Assembly (NCBI GenBank): GCA_964344775.1
Contig: CAYFOO010000057.1
Coordinates: 1-8,866, forward strand
Direction: 5' to 3'
Source: CAYFMH01 sp964344775
GTDB lineage: Bacteria; Patescibacteriota; Gracilibacteria; UBA4473
Length of the DNA stretch: 8,866 nt
Shown: piece by piece, positions 1 to 6,719 of the stretch
Layout: each line of letters opens with the position of its first letter
Position numbering within the stretch: the first letter of the stretch is position 1
Program-made: the position numbers and the translations under genes
Notes under the pieces: generated by a model
Databases searched by the model: none
Told to the model about the DNA's origin: nothing
What the model saw: only the letters and a program-made list of their open reading frames with translations

Positions 1-46
1 AACACATCATAAATATTTAGAACAAGTTTTTTGTTCGGGGGTGTGA
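1..46 (+). CDS. 3' tail of a possible upstream gene (partial)
   Basis: One plus-strand frame (codons from position 2) is open from the window edge to TGA at 44-46 and reads HHKYLEQVFCSGV at its end. The other two plus frames stop by position 20. The next gene in the same frame seems to begin about 10 bases later, so this is best read as the end of an upstream gene, possibly co-transcribed. Thirteen residues are too few to name a family. The alternative is that the stretch belongs to the phosphatase gene and the TGA is a nonsense mutation. Confidence 0.25.
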   Translation, partial: THHKYLEQVFCSGV

Positions 47-50
47 GAAG
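45..50 (+). promoter_or_regulatory. Candidate Shine-Dalgarno (GAGAAG) for a non-canonical start
   Basis: GAGAAG lies 5 bases before an in-frame ATA at 56-58, which is where a phosphatase of this family would be expected to start. No ATG, GTG or TTG occurs in that frame between the TGA at 44 and position 383. The purine-rich stretch is therefore the only visible sequence support for where translation begins. Short motif, weak evidence. Confidence 0.3.
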
Positions 51-55
51 TTACC

Positions 56-883
56 ATACAAGAGTCATTAGATAATTTTCTCGAAGTAGGAACACGAGCG
101 GTAAGAGCCGCTGGTTCAGAAATTTTAGCCATTCAAGAAGCCGCTACTTTTGAAACACTCTTCAAGCCAGACGGAAGTCCGGCTACAGAAGGAGATAAAC
201 AAGCCGAGCAAAGAATTGTTGAGACGATTCGAGGAGCATTTCCTGACCACAAACTTCATGGAGAGGAATTTGGAGAGCAAAATATAGACTCTGATAGTCC
301 GTATCTATGGGCGTTTGATCCTATTGATGGCACTTGGTCATATCTGGATCGAGAAAACACAGCTTGCACGGTATTATCTCTTTTGAAAGACGGTCAAACT
401 ATTATGGGGATTGTTTTCAACCCTTTTACAAATGAGCTTTTTCAAGTGACGGAAGAAAGTGTTACGACATTGAATGGAAGAAAGCTTCCTCTCACGAAGT
501 GGCAAAGTATTGAAAAAGGAGTTCTTGCCTATCATTTTGCAAGAGATTATCGAGAACAAGTAGAAAAAATTCTTGAGATGTGGGAAGATCGAAGGATTGG
601 AAAATTAGTCAGTCCTGGAGGATCTCCGGTTTATGCTTTAGCAAATGTAGCCAAAGGGTCTCAAACAGCTCTGGTTATGTGTCCAAATAATCGAGAACCA
701 TTCCCTTGGGATTTAACGGCTGGGAAACTATTCGTAGAAAAAGCCGGTGGACAGATTACCGACTTGGAAGGAAATCCAATTGACCCACTTGCTCACCAAG
801 ACTATTTAGTTGCAAGTACGGTGGCAAATGTTCATGAACAAATGTTAAAAACACTAGAAGAATATGGGATTGGAAAAACTTAA
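56..883 (+). CDS. Inositol monophosphatase family phosphatase
   Basis: This is a Mg2+-dependent sugar- or polyol-phosphate phosphatase of the IMPase/HisN/CysQ superfamily, expected in the cytoplasm. Counting from position 56 it has 275 residues, normal for the family. All metal-site motifs are visible: GEEFG (Glu70/71), DPIDGT (Asp88, Asp91) and WDLTAG (Asp219), with the usual GS...VAKG segment before the last. KPDGSPATEGDKQAE near residues 37-51 is typical of HisN/IMPase N-termini. The substrate (inositol-1-phosphate, histidinol phosphate or PAP) cannot be told from sequence. The start is odd: no ATG, GTG or TTG is in frame until TTG at 383, which lies beyond the DPIDGT motif. ATA at 56 is my best guess, from homology and a GAGAAG box. 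The 3' end overlaps the convergent NADAR gene by 4 bases. Confidence 0.85.
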   Translation: MQESLDNFLEVGTRAVRAAGSEILAIQEAATFETLFKPDGSPATEGDKQAEQRIVETIRGAFPDHKLHGEEFGEQNIDSDSPYLWAFDPIDGTWSYLDRENTACTVLSLLKDGQTIMGIVFNPFTNELFQVTEESVTTLNGRKLPLTKWQSIEKGVLAYHFARDYREQVEKILEMWEDRRIGKLVSPGGSPVYALANVAKGSQTALVMCPNNREPFPWDLTAGKLFVEKAGGQITDLEGNPIDPLAHQDYLVASTVANVHEQMLKTLEEYGIGKT

Positions 884-1905
884 GTTTGAGCTTGTTCTTG
901 GAGAAAATGTTCTCTCAAAACGGTCAAAATTTTCCCCAATAAATTCTGCCCTCTCCATTGTTCTGGGGATACTTGTCTAGCCTGAGTTTCTGACATTCCA
1001 ATTCCCCAAATATCATCTTCTGGGTTAGCTTCAACAATTAAAGTTCCAGCAGTTGCAAGTAATTGTTCCAAGAAGTCTGGATTTTGAGAAAATTTAGCAT
1101 AGTTTCCCCTGAAAACAATAGACTTTCGGATTCTTTTCCATTCTTCCTCAGAAAAGTTTTTTACTTGTCGCCCGAGTCTTTTGGCTTCTTCTGGAGATAT
1201 CGTTTCCATAATTCTTTGAGCGGTTTCTAGGTCGTTAAATAGTGTAGCTTTTCTCCACATCATGTATTGTTCTACGCTTGTAAAACGTCTCCCGTCCAAC
1301 CAGAATTCTGCCGGATACCACTGAGAAAAAGGGGAAGTTTCTTCCAAAAAGAAAGTATGTTCACTAAAATCAATTTTTTCCTGATCTCTTCCTAATGCCA
1401 AACCCTCTCTTTCTTGAGCTTCTAATTCTGCTAAATCTTCTCCATATAATGTTCTTACCCAATCACCTTTACTTTGATCTATCGTCCTCCGTAAAAGTTT
1501 TATGGCAAGTTGCCTTGCATCTTCTATTCTTATCTCTGTTTTGTCTTCTGGTTCAAGTAGACTCCAATTGCATCGATGATAAAGCATAAAATCATCATTC
1601 TGTTCTACTAATTCTCGATCTGTACAATCTTGTTCCTCTTTGGCAATGTCCCAAGAGCCCCTTACGTCTTCTGCAAATTTCTTAATAAGCTCATCACTTC
1701 TTCTTTCTGAAATTTCCCTTGGGATCTTAAATCCATCTTCTTTTCGTAGAATTGCTGTATCCCCGTTTCTATTTCTTACTGCGATTCCTTCATCTTCTCG
1801 ATAAGCACAGGGGGTAACAATTCCAAAATCCATTTTCCAACGCTCTATAAGCCATGATTCGGCTTGTTCTTGAGTTTCGTTTCCTGGATTCGGTGTTTCG
1901 ATCAT
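880..1905 (-). CDS. NADAR-domain (YbiA-like) N-glycosidase with an extra N-terminal domain
   Basis: The C-terminal half (about residues 185-335) is a NADAR/YbiA/DUF1768 domain: SPFSQWYP (191-198), SVEQYMMWRKA (210-220, with the conserved Glu212), KFSQNP (271-276), EDDIWGIGM (296-304) and GQNLLGKIL (319-327). NADAR enzymes cleave N-glycosidic bonds. Members process riboflavin intermediates, and others remove ADP-ribose from guanine in DNA or RNA, antagonising DarT-type toxins. The N-terminal 180 residues are not part of a minimal NADAR protein (about 150-180 aa) and I do not recognise them; they are acidic with predicted helices. The ATG overlaps the TGA of the preceding gene (ATGA), so translation is probably coupled. 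Its position as last gene of an operon led by a toxin-like protein suggests an immunity or repair role rather than riboflavin metabolism. That role is inferred; the domain call is firm. Confidence 0.85.
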   Translation of the reverse strand: MIETPNPGNETQEQAESWLIERWKMDFGIVTPCAYREDEGIAVRNRNGDTAILRKEDGFKIPREISERRSDELIKKFAEDVRGSWDIAKEEQDCTDRELVEQNDDFMLYHRCNWSLLEPEDKTEIRIEDARQLAIKLLRRTIDQSKGDWVRTLYGEDLAELEAQEREGLALGRDQEKIDFSEHTFFLEETSPFSQWYPAEFWLDGRRFTSVEQYMMWRKATLFNDLETAQRIMETISPEEAKRLGRQVKNFSEEEWKRIRKSIVFRGNYAKFSQNPDFLEQLLATAGTLIVEANPEDDIWGIGMSETQARQVSPEQWRGQNLLGKILTVLREHFLQEQAQT

Positions 1906-2306
1906 TTATCTACTTCATCAGACAAAGATTTTAAGCCGCCTTTAGTTTTTTTTTTGTTAATCTTCTCAGCTAATTGACGTGCAAACTCAGCTATTCCTTC
2001 ACGAGAAATGGGTTCTTCCGGGACATCTGCTTTATCAAGGAAAGTTAAGCTGCCTTTAGCAGCTATTAGAATCATTGTTTCATCTTCTTCGTCTTGAGTT
2101 TTGGGGCTAGCAATTCGAACAGGATCTTCCCAATTAGAAGAATAACGAAAAGTTACAATCCTTCTTGTTTTTACGTCTTTAACCATCAAAACATTTACTC
2201 TATCTCCCAATCCATAGGAATAAGCAATAGGGATAACTTTTTCATATCTTGGAATTTCAATAGATTCTGATAGATCATCATGCGAAGGCGGGGTTTCTGT
2301 AGGCAT
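1902..2306 (-). CDS. Hypothetical protein, middle gene of the toxin-like/NADAR operon
   Basis: I do not recognise this 134-residue protein. It has an acidic, Pro/Ser-rich start (1-18), a probably beta-rich middle (YEKVIPIAYSYG, then VNVLMVKD and RRIVTFRYSS, about 21-57), an acidic DEEDET turn (72-77), one amphipathic helix (SREGIAEFARQLAEKI, 101-116) and a lysine-rich tail. There is no signal peptide or membrane segment. It starts one base after the TAA of the 570-aa gene and ends in an ATGA overlap with the NADAR gene, so all three are surely co-expressed. No Shine-Dalgarno is visible and translation is likely coupled. It could be a dedicated immunity protein, adaptor or chaperone. Its VIPIAY...VPEEPISREGIAEFA pattern loosely echoes VTPCAY...IPREISERRSDEL in the N-terminus of the NADAR protein, so the two may share a domain. 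Confidence 0.7.
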   Translation of the reverse strand: MPTETPPSHDDLSESIEIPRYEKVIPIAYSYGLGDRVNVLMVKDVKTRRIVTFRYSSNWEDPVRIASPKTQDEEDETMILIAAKGSLTFLDKADVPEEPISREGIAEFARQLAEKINKKKTKGGLKSLSDEVDK

Positions 2307-2307
2307 G

Positions 2308-4020
2308 TTATTTATAGGTTATAAATCTACGATATTCAGGATATTTCTTAAGTTTTTCCTCTACATCTGCTCGAAATGCTTTTGGCACAATAATTTCTTT
2401 GATTTCATGCCCTAGTCTCATTGGTCCAAGTACTTGTGTTTCTGTATAAACATTGTCCGGCTGTTTATACTTGCTTTCCCATTCCCTTTCAATTCGTTCA
2501 TTTCTTTCGTCTATATTAATAACTTTTTCATACTTTTTTTCAAGTAATCGACGTTCCGCATTAAGTATAGCACGAGAACGTAAAGCCCCTTCCATGTTTA
2601 ATTGCCCCATAGAAGGATTATTTCTTCCCACTCCAGCATTAAAGCTGTCCAAATGAGTAAATGAAAGCCTGTCTTGTAAAGCTCTCGGATCAAGCACCAT
2701 TTCAAATTCTCCCCACTTATCTGTCCCTCCGTCAAATCCAGCATACTTGGGATTTAGACCTTCCACCTTCATGTCTGTTTCGATTTTCGCTCGCTTTAGT
2801 CTTTCATTGTATTTCCCTACCATAACCCAACCTGGATCATCTAATTCATATTTAGTTTTAATGCCTCCGCTCCCAAAAATATCATCAAGTTTATCTTCTT
2901 CGAAATTATTCGTGAGTCGAACTTCTCCTCTTTCAAACCGCTCAAGCAGCTGCCTATGTTCTTGTTCTAGAACTTCTTTGAACTCTGCCTCTGTAAACCA
3001 ACCTCGATCAACTCCGTCTCGTATAGTTTCTTCCTCGATCCTTCGGATATTCCCAGGAGAAACTTCATCCAAATGATTTCTTAAGACCTCGGTTCTTCTC
3101 ACAAATTCAGGAGAACCGAAAGGGACCAAATCTCCAGCTTTTCTCATAATTTCTTCTAACTTTGCCAACCTCCCCGCTCCTTTACCACCTAATGCATCAA
3201 TAGCAGTCACTACTACCATTCCGATTTTCCCTTCTGCAGGAGAGTTTTCCCATACAGCTACGGTGTCTTTCCACCAATTCCCAAAGAATTCTTTTGTTCC
3301 TTCCCAACTTGCACTTTCTGCCCACCCTTTCATGGCATTGCCCCACCTAGTTGTTGTTTCATCAAAATTTGATACTAAATTCCATCCTCCCTCAAGGAAA
3401 CTACCAACTCCTTTTACTAGTCCTTCTCCTGCGTATCCTATACCAGATAAAACAGAAGTTGCTGTATTGCCTAGAAATTTCCCAACACTTGTGATTTTCC
3501 AGTCATCGTCTTCATGTTCTATAACTTGTCCAGTTGTGTAATCAGAAAAATCATCAATAAGTCCTCCCAAAAAACTACTATCTATCTCTTGTTTCTGTCT
3601 ATCAAATCGCTCCTGAGAATCCCTGTCTTCCATGGTCTCAACCGGAGGAGTCGTAATTCTTGTTTGATCAGGATTTTCAACCAGAGCTTCTGCAACCGGT
3701 TCAATATCGGGAGCAAGATTTCCCACAGCTTCTTCTTGATCAACCTCTTCTGGAGCATAGGCAGCATCCAACTCTGCTCCATAATTGGCTTCAAAGCCAG
3801 AAAACTCCTCAGCATGATGTTTATCAAACTCTGCACTTTGGGCTTGCCTTGCAGAAGACTCACGATCAAATCGAGTGGTTTCTGCATCACTCAAGGAATA
3901 ATCCACTGGAGTGATGGCTTCGTTTGATACTTCTGCTTCTGGTGCACGAGAGCGACCTTCAAAACTTTCGCTAATGAAGATAAATTTAGAAGTGGGAAAA
4001 CCGTTCTGGAATTTATGCAT
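2308..4020 (-). CDS. Polymorphic-toxin-like protein with DUF3626-like (putative ADP-ribosyltransferase) C-terminus
   Basis: First gene of the operon, 570 residues. Residues 1-175 are acidic, charged and low in hydrophobics, with no signal peptide. Residues 178-285 are rich in Gly, Trp and small hydrophobics (GKFLGNTATSVLSGIGYAGEG; later GMVVVTAIDALGGKGAGRL), resembling the pre-toxin segments of polymorphic toxins. Residues 286-415 are charged and helical. The C-terminus has NPKY (423-426), a KWGEFEMVLDP...FTHLDS block (435-459) and VYTETQVLGPMRL...EIIVPKAF (524-549). From memory this order matches DUF3626-type domains (RPKYG, FVL.P, TFT.GDS, YIEAQVHGP). Glu527 or Gln529 in the last block sits where ADP-ribosyltransferase folds carry a catalytic E. 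The family and activity are inferred; gene reality is certain. The NADAR gene two places downstream, whose family reverses guanine ADP-ribosylation, supports the idea. No Shine-Dalgarno is seen before its ATG. Confidence 0.6.
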   Translation of the reverse strand: MHKFQNGFPTSKFIFISESFEGRSRAPEAEVSNEAITPVDYSLSDAETTRFDRESSARQAQSAEFDKHHAEEFSGFEANYGAELDAAYAPEEVDQEEAVGNLAPDIEPVAEALVENPDQTRITTPPVETMEDRDSQERFDRQKQEIDSSFLGGLIDDFSDYTTGQVIEHEDDDWKITSVGKFLGNTATSVLSGIGYAGEGLVKGVGSFLEGGWNLVSNFDETTTRWGNAMKGWAESASWEGTKEFFGNWWKDTVAVWENSPAEGKIGMVVVTAIDALGGKGAGRLAKLEEIMRKAGDLVPFGSPEFVRRTEVLRNHLDEVSPGNIRRIEEETIRDGVDRGWFTEAEFKEVLEQEHRQLLERFERGEVRLTNNFEEDKLDDIFGSGGIKTKYELDDPGWVMVGKYNERLKRAKIETDMKVEGLNPKYAGFDGGTDKWGEFEMVLDPRALQDRLSFTHLDSFNAGVGRNNPSMGQLNMEGALRSRAILNAERRLLEKKYEKVINIDERNERIEREWESKYKQPDNVYTETQVLGPMRLGHEIKEIIVPKAFRADVEEKLKKYPEYRRFITYK

Positions 4021-4081
4021 AATAAATCTTATTATTTTACCATGAAATTAAAAAATAAGCCACCGAAAATTACTTCTAAAT

Positions 4082-4106
4082 TTAACCCTCTCTAGAAAAG
4101 GGTTAA
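4082..4106. repeat. Inverted repeat, 8-bp stem (TTAACCCT / AGGGTTAA)
   Basis: TTAACCCT (4082-4089) and AGGGTTAA (4099-4106) form a perfect 8-bp stem around a 9-base loop. It lies 62-86 bases before the ATG of the 570-aa gene, so it would fall in that gene's promoter or 5' leader on the minus strand. No T-tract follows the stem on either strand, so it is not an obvious terminator. An operator or an RNA hairpin in the leader are both possible. Confidence 0.5.
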
Positions 4107-4124
4107 CTCTTATTTTTAAAAGAA

Positions 4125-4136
4125 AATTCTAAAATA
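4125..4136 (+). repeat. Direct repeat copy 1 (AATTCTAAAATA)
   Basis: The 12-mer AATTCTAAAATA occurs here and again at 4238-4249, 113 bases away, on either side of the divergent control region. Read on the minus strand this copy contains TAGAAT, a -10-like hexamer pointing toward the 570-aa gene. It may be a shared operator or core promoter element for both operons. The region is very AT-rich, so coincidence cannot be excluded. Confidence 0.35.
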
Positions 4137-4210
4137 TTTCAAATTCATTAGTTGTCTGTTTTTTGTTTCTATTACTAGCCTAAAGCGAAGATTTGATATT
4201 CTGTCAAAAC

Positions 4211-4249
4211 TTGTTTTTTTTATATTCTTTAATTTAGAATTCTAAAATA
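4211..4249 (+). promoter_or_regulatory. Candidate promoter and palindromic operator for the methyltransferase operon
   Basis: TTGTTT (4211-4216) and TAGAAT (4235-4240) are spaced by 18 bases and would place transcription start about 25 bases before the ATG at 4271. The -10 lies inside a perfect 14-bp palindrome, TTTAGAATTCTAAA (4233-4246), and overlaps the second copy of the 12-mer AATTCTAAAATA (4238-4249). A dimeric regulator bound here would block the promoter. The only HTH protein encoded nearby is the third gene of the same operon, so autoregulation is conceivable but unproven. The AT-rich background makes promoter motifs cheap. Confidence 0.35.
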
Positions 4250-4270
4250 ATATTTTTTAATTTATTTTTC

Positions 4271-5545
4271 ATGAACGAACTTTTGATCCAGCAGGTGAAA
4301 ACGAATACTCTCAACCCTGCTCCCTATAATCCTAGAAAATGGAGTAAAGATTCCATTACACGACTTACAGAAAGTATTCAGCGATTCGGTCTCGTAGATC
4401 CTATTATCGCAAATGGCAGTAAATCGCGAAAAAACGTAGTAATTGGAGGGCATTTTCGACTAAAAATTGCCAAAGACCTAGGCTATAAAAAAATTCCGGT
4501 CGTGTACGTAAATATTCCAGAAGAAGAAAAGGAGAAAGAACTTAATCTTCGCCTCAACCAAAATACTGGAGAATGGGATTTTGATCTTCTCAAAGAATTC
4601 GACATCGATTTACTACTGGATGTTGGATTCGACGATGTGGATCTTTCGGCTATCTGGGATGAAGCCCTCGGGATAGAGGACGATGAATTCCAAACCCGCA
4701 AAGAATTGGAAAAAATCACCAATCCCAAAACCAAATTGGGAGATCTTTTTCAACTGGGAAAACACCGATTGATTTGTGGTGATTCTACTGATCCAGAAGT
4801 AATCAAAAAACTTTTGGGCAACACCAAAGTCGATGTAATTTATTCCGACCCACCATTTAACTTGAATTACGATTATCAAAAAGGGTTAGGAAAAAAACAA
4901 AAATATCTCTGTGAACCAGTCGATGACAACAAATCCCAAGCAGAATATCGAGCTTTTTTAGAACACACGCTTCTGAATGGATTAGCTCACTGTAAAAAAG
5001 ACACTCATATTTTTTATTTCTGTGACCAGAAATATATCGGGCTGCTTCAGGATTTGTACCAAAAAAATGATATTAAAAATCAGCGAGTTTGTTTGTGGAT
5101 TAAAAACAACTCAAACCCAACTCCGCAGGTGGCTTTCAATAAGTGTTATGAGCCTTGTGTATACGGGACTATTGGAAAACCATTTCTTTCTGATAAGGCG
5201 TCCAAATTTACTGAAATTCTCAATCCGGAAATAGAAAATGGAAATCGAAGTATCGATGATATTTTAGACCTGCTCGATATCTGGCTCATCAAGCGACTTC
5301 CAACGTCCGATTATCTGCACCCAACAGAAAAACCAGTCACACTCCACGAAAGACCGCTCAAAAGATGTACCAAAGCAGGCGATTGTGTCTTGGACCTTTT
5401 TGGTGGAAGTGGCTCAACGCTTGTCGCCTGTGATCAACTCGGAAGAAAAGCTTTTTTAGTCGAAAAAGATCCGTGTTTTTGTGATGTCATTATTAAACGT
5501 TTCGAAAATATTAACCCTCAAAATCATGTCAAAAAATGTAATTAA
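4271..5545 (+). CDS. ParB-like domain / DNA methyltransferase fusion (beta-class)
   Basis: This 424-residue cytoplasmic protein has two parts. Residues 1-100 are a ParB/Srx-type domain, with NPRKWS (20-25), the GLVDPI strand (40-45) and the GGHFR box (59-63). Residues 155-413 are an SAM-dependent methyltransferase with motif IV SDPPF (192-196) before HPTEKP (350-355) and motif I DLFGGSGST (375-383). That order is the beta class, which modifies adenine N6 or cytosine N4; DPPF does not settle which. Such fusions are common in phages and integrated elements, often near terminase genes, where they usually act as orphan modifiers protecting or marking DNA. There is no Shine-Dalgarno before the ATG; the leader is almost all A and T. 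It overlaps the next methyltransferase gene by 20 bases. No restriction nuclease partner is present in this window. Confidence 0.92.
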   Translation: MNELLIQQVKTNTLNPAPYNPRKWSKDSITRLTESIQRFGLVDPIIANGSKSRKNVVIGGHFRLKIAKDLGYKKIPVVYVNIPEEEKEKELNLRLNQNTGEWDFDLLKEFDIDLLLDVGFDDVDLSAIWDEALGIEDDEFQTRKELEKITNPKTKLGDLFQLGKHRLICGDSTDPEVIKKLLGNTKVDVIYSDPPFNLNYDYQKGLGKKQKYLCEPVDDNKSQAEYRAFLEHTLLNGLAHCKKDTHIFYFCDQKYIGLLQDLYQKNDIKNQRVCLWIKNNSNPTPQVAFNKCYEPCVYGTIGKPFLSDKASKFTEILNPEIENGNRSIDDILDLLDIWLIKRLPTSDYLHPTEKPVTLHERPLKRCTKAGDCVLDLFGGSGSTLVACDQLGRKAFLVEKDPCFCDVIIKRFENINPQNHVKKCN

Positions 5546-6290
5546 ATCCGGCGACATCTTTCAGCTTGGGGAACACCGACTTCTTTGTGCCGATGCCACT
5601 GATGAAGCTCTCGTGAAATCATTCCTCAGCAAAGATCAAATCAAGCTTCTCCTCACAGATGTTCCCTATGGCGTAGATCTCGTGGAAGGCAAAAAAGGAT
5701 TTATGAAGTCTAAAATAAAACAGGAATCCATTAAAAATGATCAACTCCAAACGGACGATCAATTTCTGGATTTTACGAAAAAATGGCTTGCCCCAGTTAA
5801 AAAGAACCTAGCAGACAAAAATACTTTCTACATTTTTAACTCGGATAAGATGATGTTCCCCATGCGAGAAGCGTTGATCGAAGAAGGATTCAAGCTTTCT
5901 CAGATCTTAGTCTGGATAAAAACAGGAGCGGTCATTGGACGATTGGATTATCTCCCCCAACACGAATTGATCGCCTATGGCTGGCACGGTCGACATGAAT
6001 TTCACAAATCACAGGATAAGTCCGTTCTTGTCAGCCCAAAAACACAGAAAAACGATCTGCACCCCACCATGAAACCAATTTCTGTTCTTCGTCGATTAAT
6101 CCTTAATAGCTCCCAACGAGAGGACATAGTTTACGACCCTTTTGGAGGCAGTGGATCAACCCTTCTTGCTTGCGAACAAACCCTACGAAAATGCCGGATG
6201 ATCGAGATCGAACCGAAATATTGTCAGGTCATTATCGATCGGTGGGAAAAATTAACGAACAAAAAATCACTAAAAATTACTTTAAAATGA
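5526..6290 (+). CDS. DNA methyltransferase, second copy, with DVPY in motif IV
   Basis: This 254-residue beta-class DNA methyltransferase has no ParB domain. Motif I is DPFGGSGST (204-212) and HPTMKP is at 179-184. Its N-terminus, SGDIFQLGEHRLLCADATD (8-26), closely parallels LGDLFQLGKHRLICGDSTD in the upstream gene, so the two are probably paralogues. The catalytic tetrapeptide reads DVPY (45-48, codons GAT GTT CCC TAT) instead of DPPY/DPPF. That substitution is rare and may alter activity or base preference. I chose ATG 5526 because the conserved domain begins right after it; a GTG at 5481 in frame would add 15 unconserved residues inside the upstream gene. The stop TGA overlaps the next ATG (ATGA at 6287-6290), consistent with one operon. 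Either two specificities or an enzyme pair is possible. Confidence 0.88.
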   Translation: MSKNVIKSGDIFQLGEHRLLCADATDEALVKSFLSKDQIKLLLTDVPYGVDLVEGKKGFMKSKIKQESIKNDQLQTDDQFLDFTKKWLAPVKKNLADKNTFYIFNSDKMMFPMREALIEEGFKLSQILVWIKTGAVIGRLDYLPQHELIAYGWHGRHEFHKSQDKSVLVSPKTQKNDLHPTMKPISVLRRLILNSSQREDIVYDPFGGSGSTLLACEQTLRKCRMIEIEPKYCQVIIDRWEKLTNKKSLKITLK

Positions 6291-6712
6291 GTGGAAAACC
6301 TCGGATGTCAAAAAAGGAAAAACGGAAGAAGAAAAAACTTCTCATAGAACTTTTTTCAAAAAATCCAATCATTGAAACCGCATGCCAAAAGGTGGGCATT
6401 AATCGGATGATGTTTTATCGCTGGAAAAAAGCTGATTCTGGTTTTTCTCAAGATGTCGATGAGGTGCTAGGAATTTCTCGAGATGTTGTTAATGATCTCG
6501 CTGAGTCGAAAGTAATAAATATGATTAATGATGGACATTTTGGAGCTTCTAAATTTTGGCTTCAAAACAATTGCAGTCGATATAAAAAGAAAAATAAAGA
6601 AGAAAAAGAAAAAACAGGGGGAGAGGTCAAAATGTTTAATGTAATTGTGGGGCCGCAAGGTGACGATGATCCAGAAGAAGATCTCTCCCAACCCGCTCTC
6701 AAGGAGAATTAA
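6287..6712 (+). CDS. HTH protein resembling phage terminase small subunit (phBC6A51-like)
   Basis: The protein has 141 residues. After a very basic start (KKEKRKKKKLL, 9-19) comes a helix-turn-helix of the terminase-small-subunit/transposase type: NPIIETACQKVGINRMMFYRWKK (26-48). Next is the segment SKVINMINDGHFGASKFWLQNN (74-95), typical of phBC6A51-family HTH proteins found beside phage packaging genes. The tail is charged and acidic. In tailed phages such proteins recognise DNA for packaging by the large terminase; here no large terminase follows, because the next gene is convergent. It may instead be a DNA-binding regulator of the methyltransferase operon. The ATG at 6287 overlaps the previous stop codon, which fixes the start; the same frame is open further upstream (from 6170) but only inside the methyltransferase gene. 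Only 7 bases separate it from the converging nuclease gene. Confidence 0.75.
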   Translation: MSGKPRMSKKEKRKKKKLLIELFSKNPIIETACQKVGINRMMFYRWKKADSGFSQDVDEVLGISRDVVNDLAESKVINMINDGHFGASKFWLQNNCSRYKKKNKEEKEKTGGEVKMFNVIVGPQGDDDPEEDLSQPALKEN

Positions 6713-6719
6713 AGATTTT

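Noticed and set aside
41..58. TGA at 44 read as glycine (genetic code 25)
   Set aside because: TGA serves as a true stop in the ATGA overlaps near 1902 and 6288, and glycine-rich long ORFs have no in-frame TGA. Recoding does not fit.
2453..3927. Several plus-strand ORFs of 60-140 codons opposite the 570-aa gene
   Set aside because: They mirror the minus-strand gene, are Ser/Phe/Leu-rich with no domain, and lack ribosome sites.
5481..5525. Longer start (GTG 5481) for the second methyltransferase
   Set aside because: The extra residues lie inside the upstream gene and show no domain similarity; ATG 5526 directly precedes the conserved block.
6170..6286. Longer start for the HTH gene within the methyltransferase
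   Set aside because: It would overlap the methyltransferase motif I region by over 100 bases; ATG 6287 gives the usual ATGA coupling.
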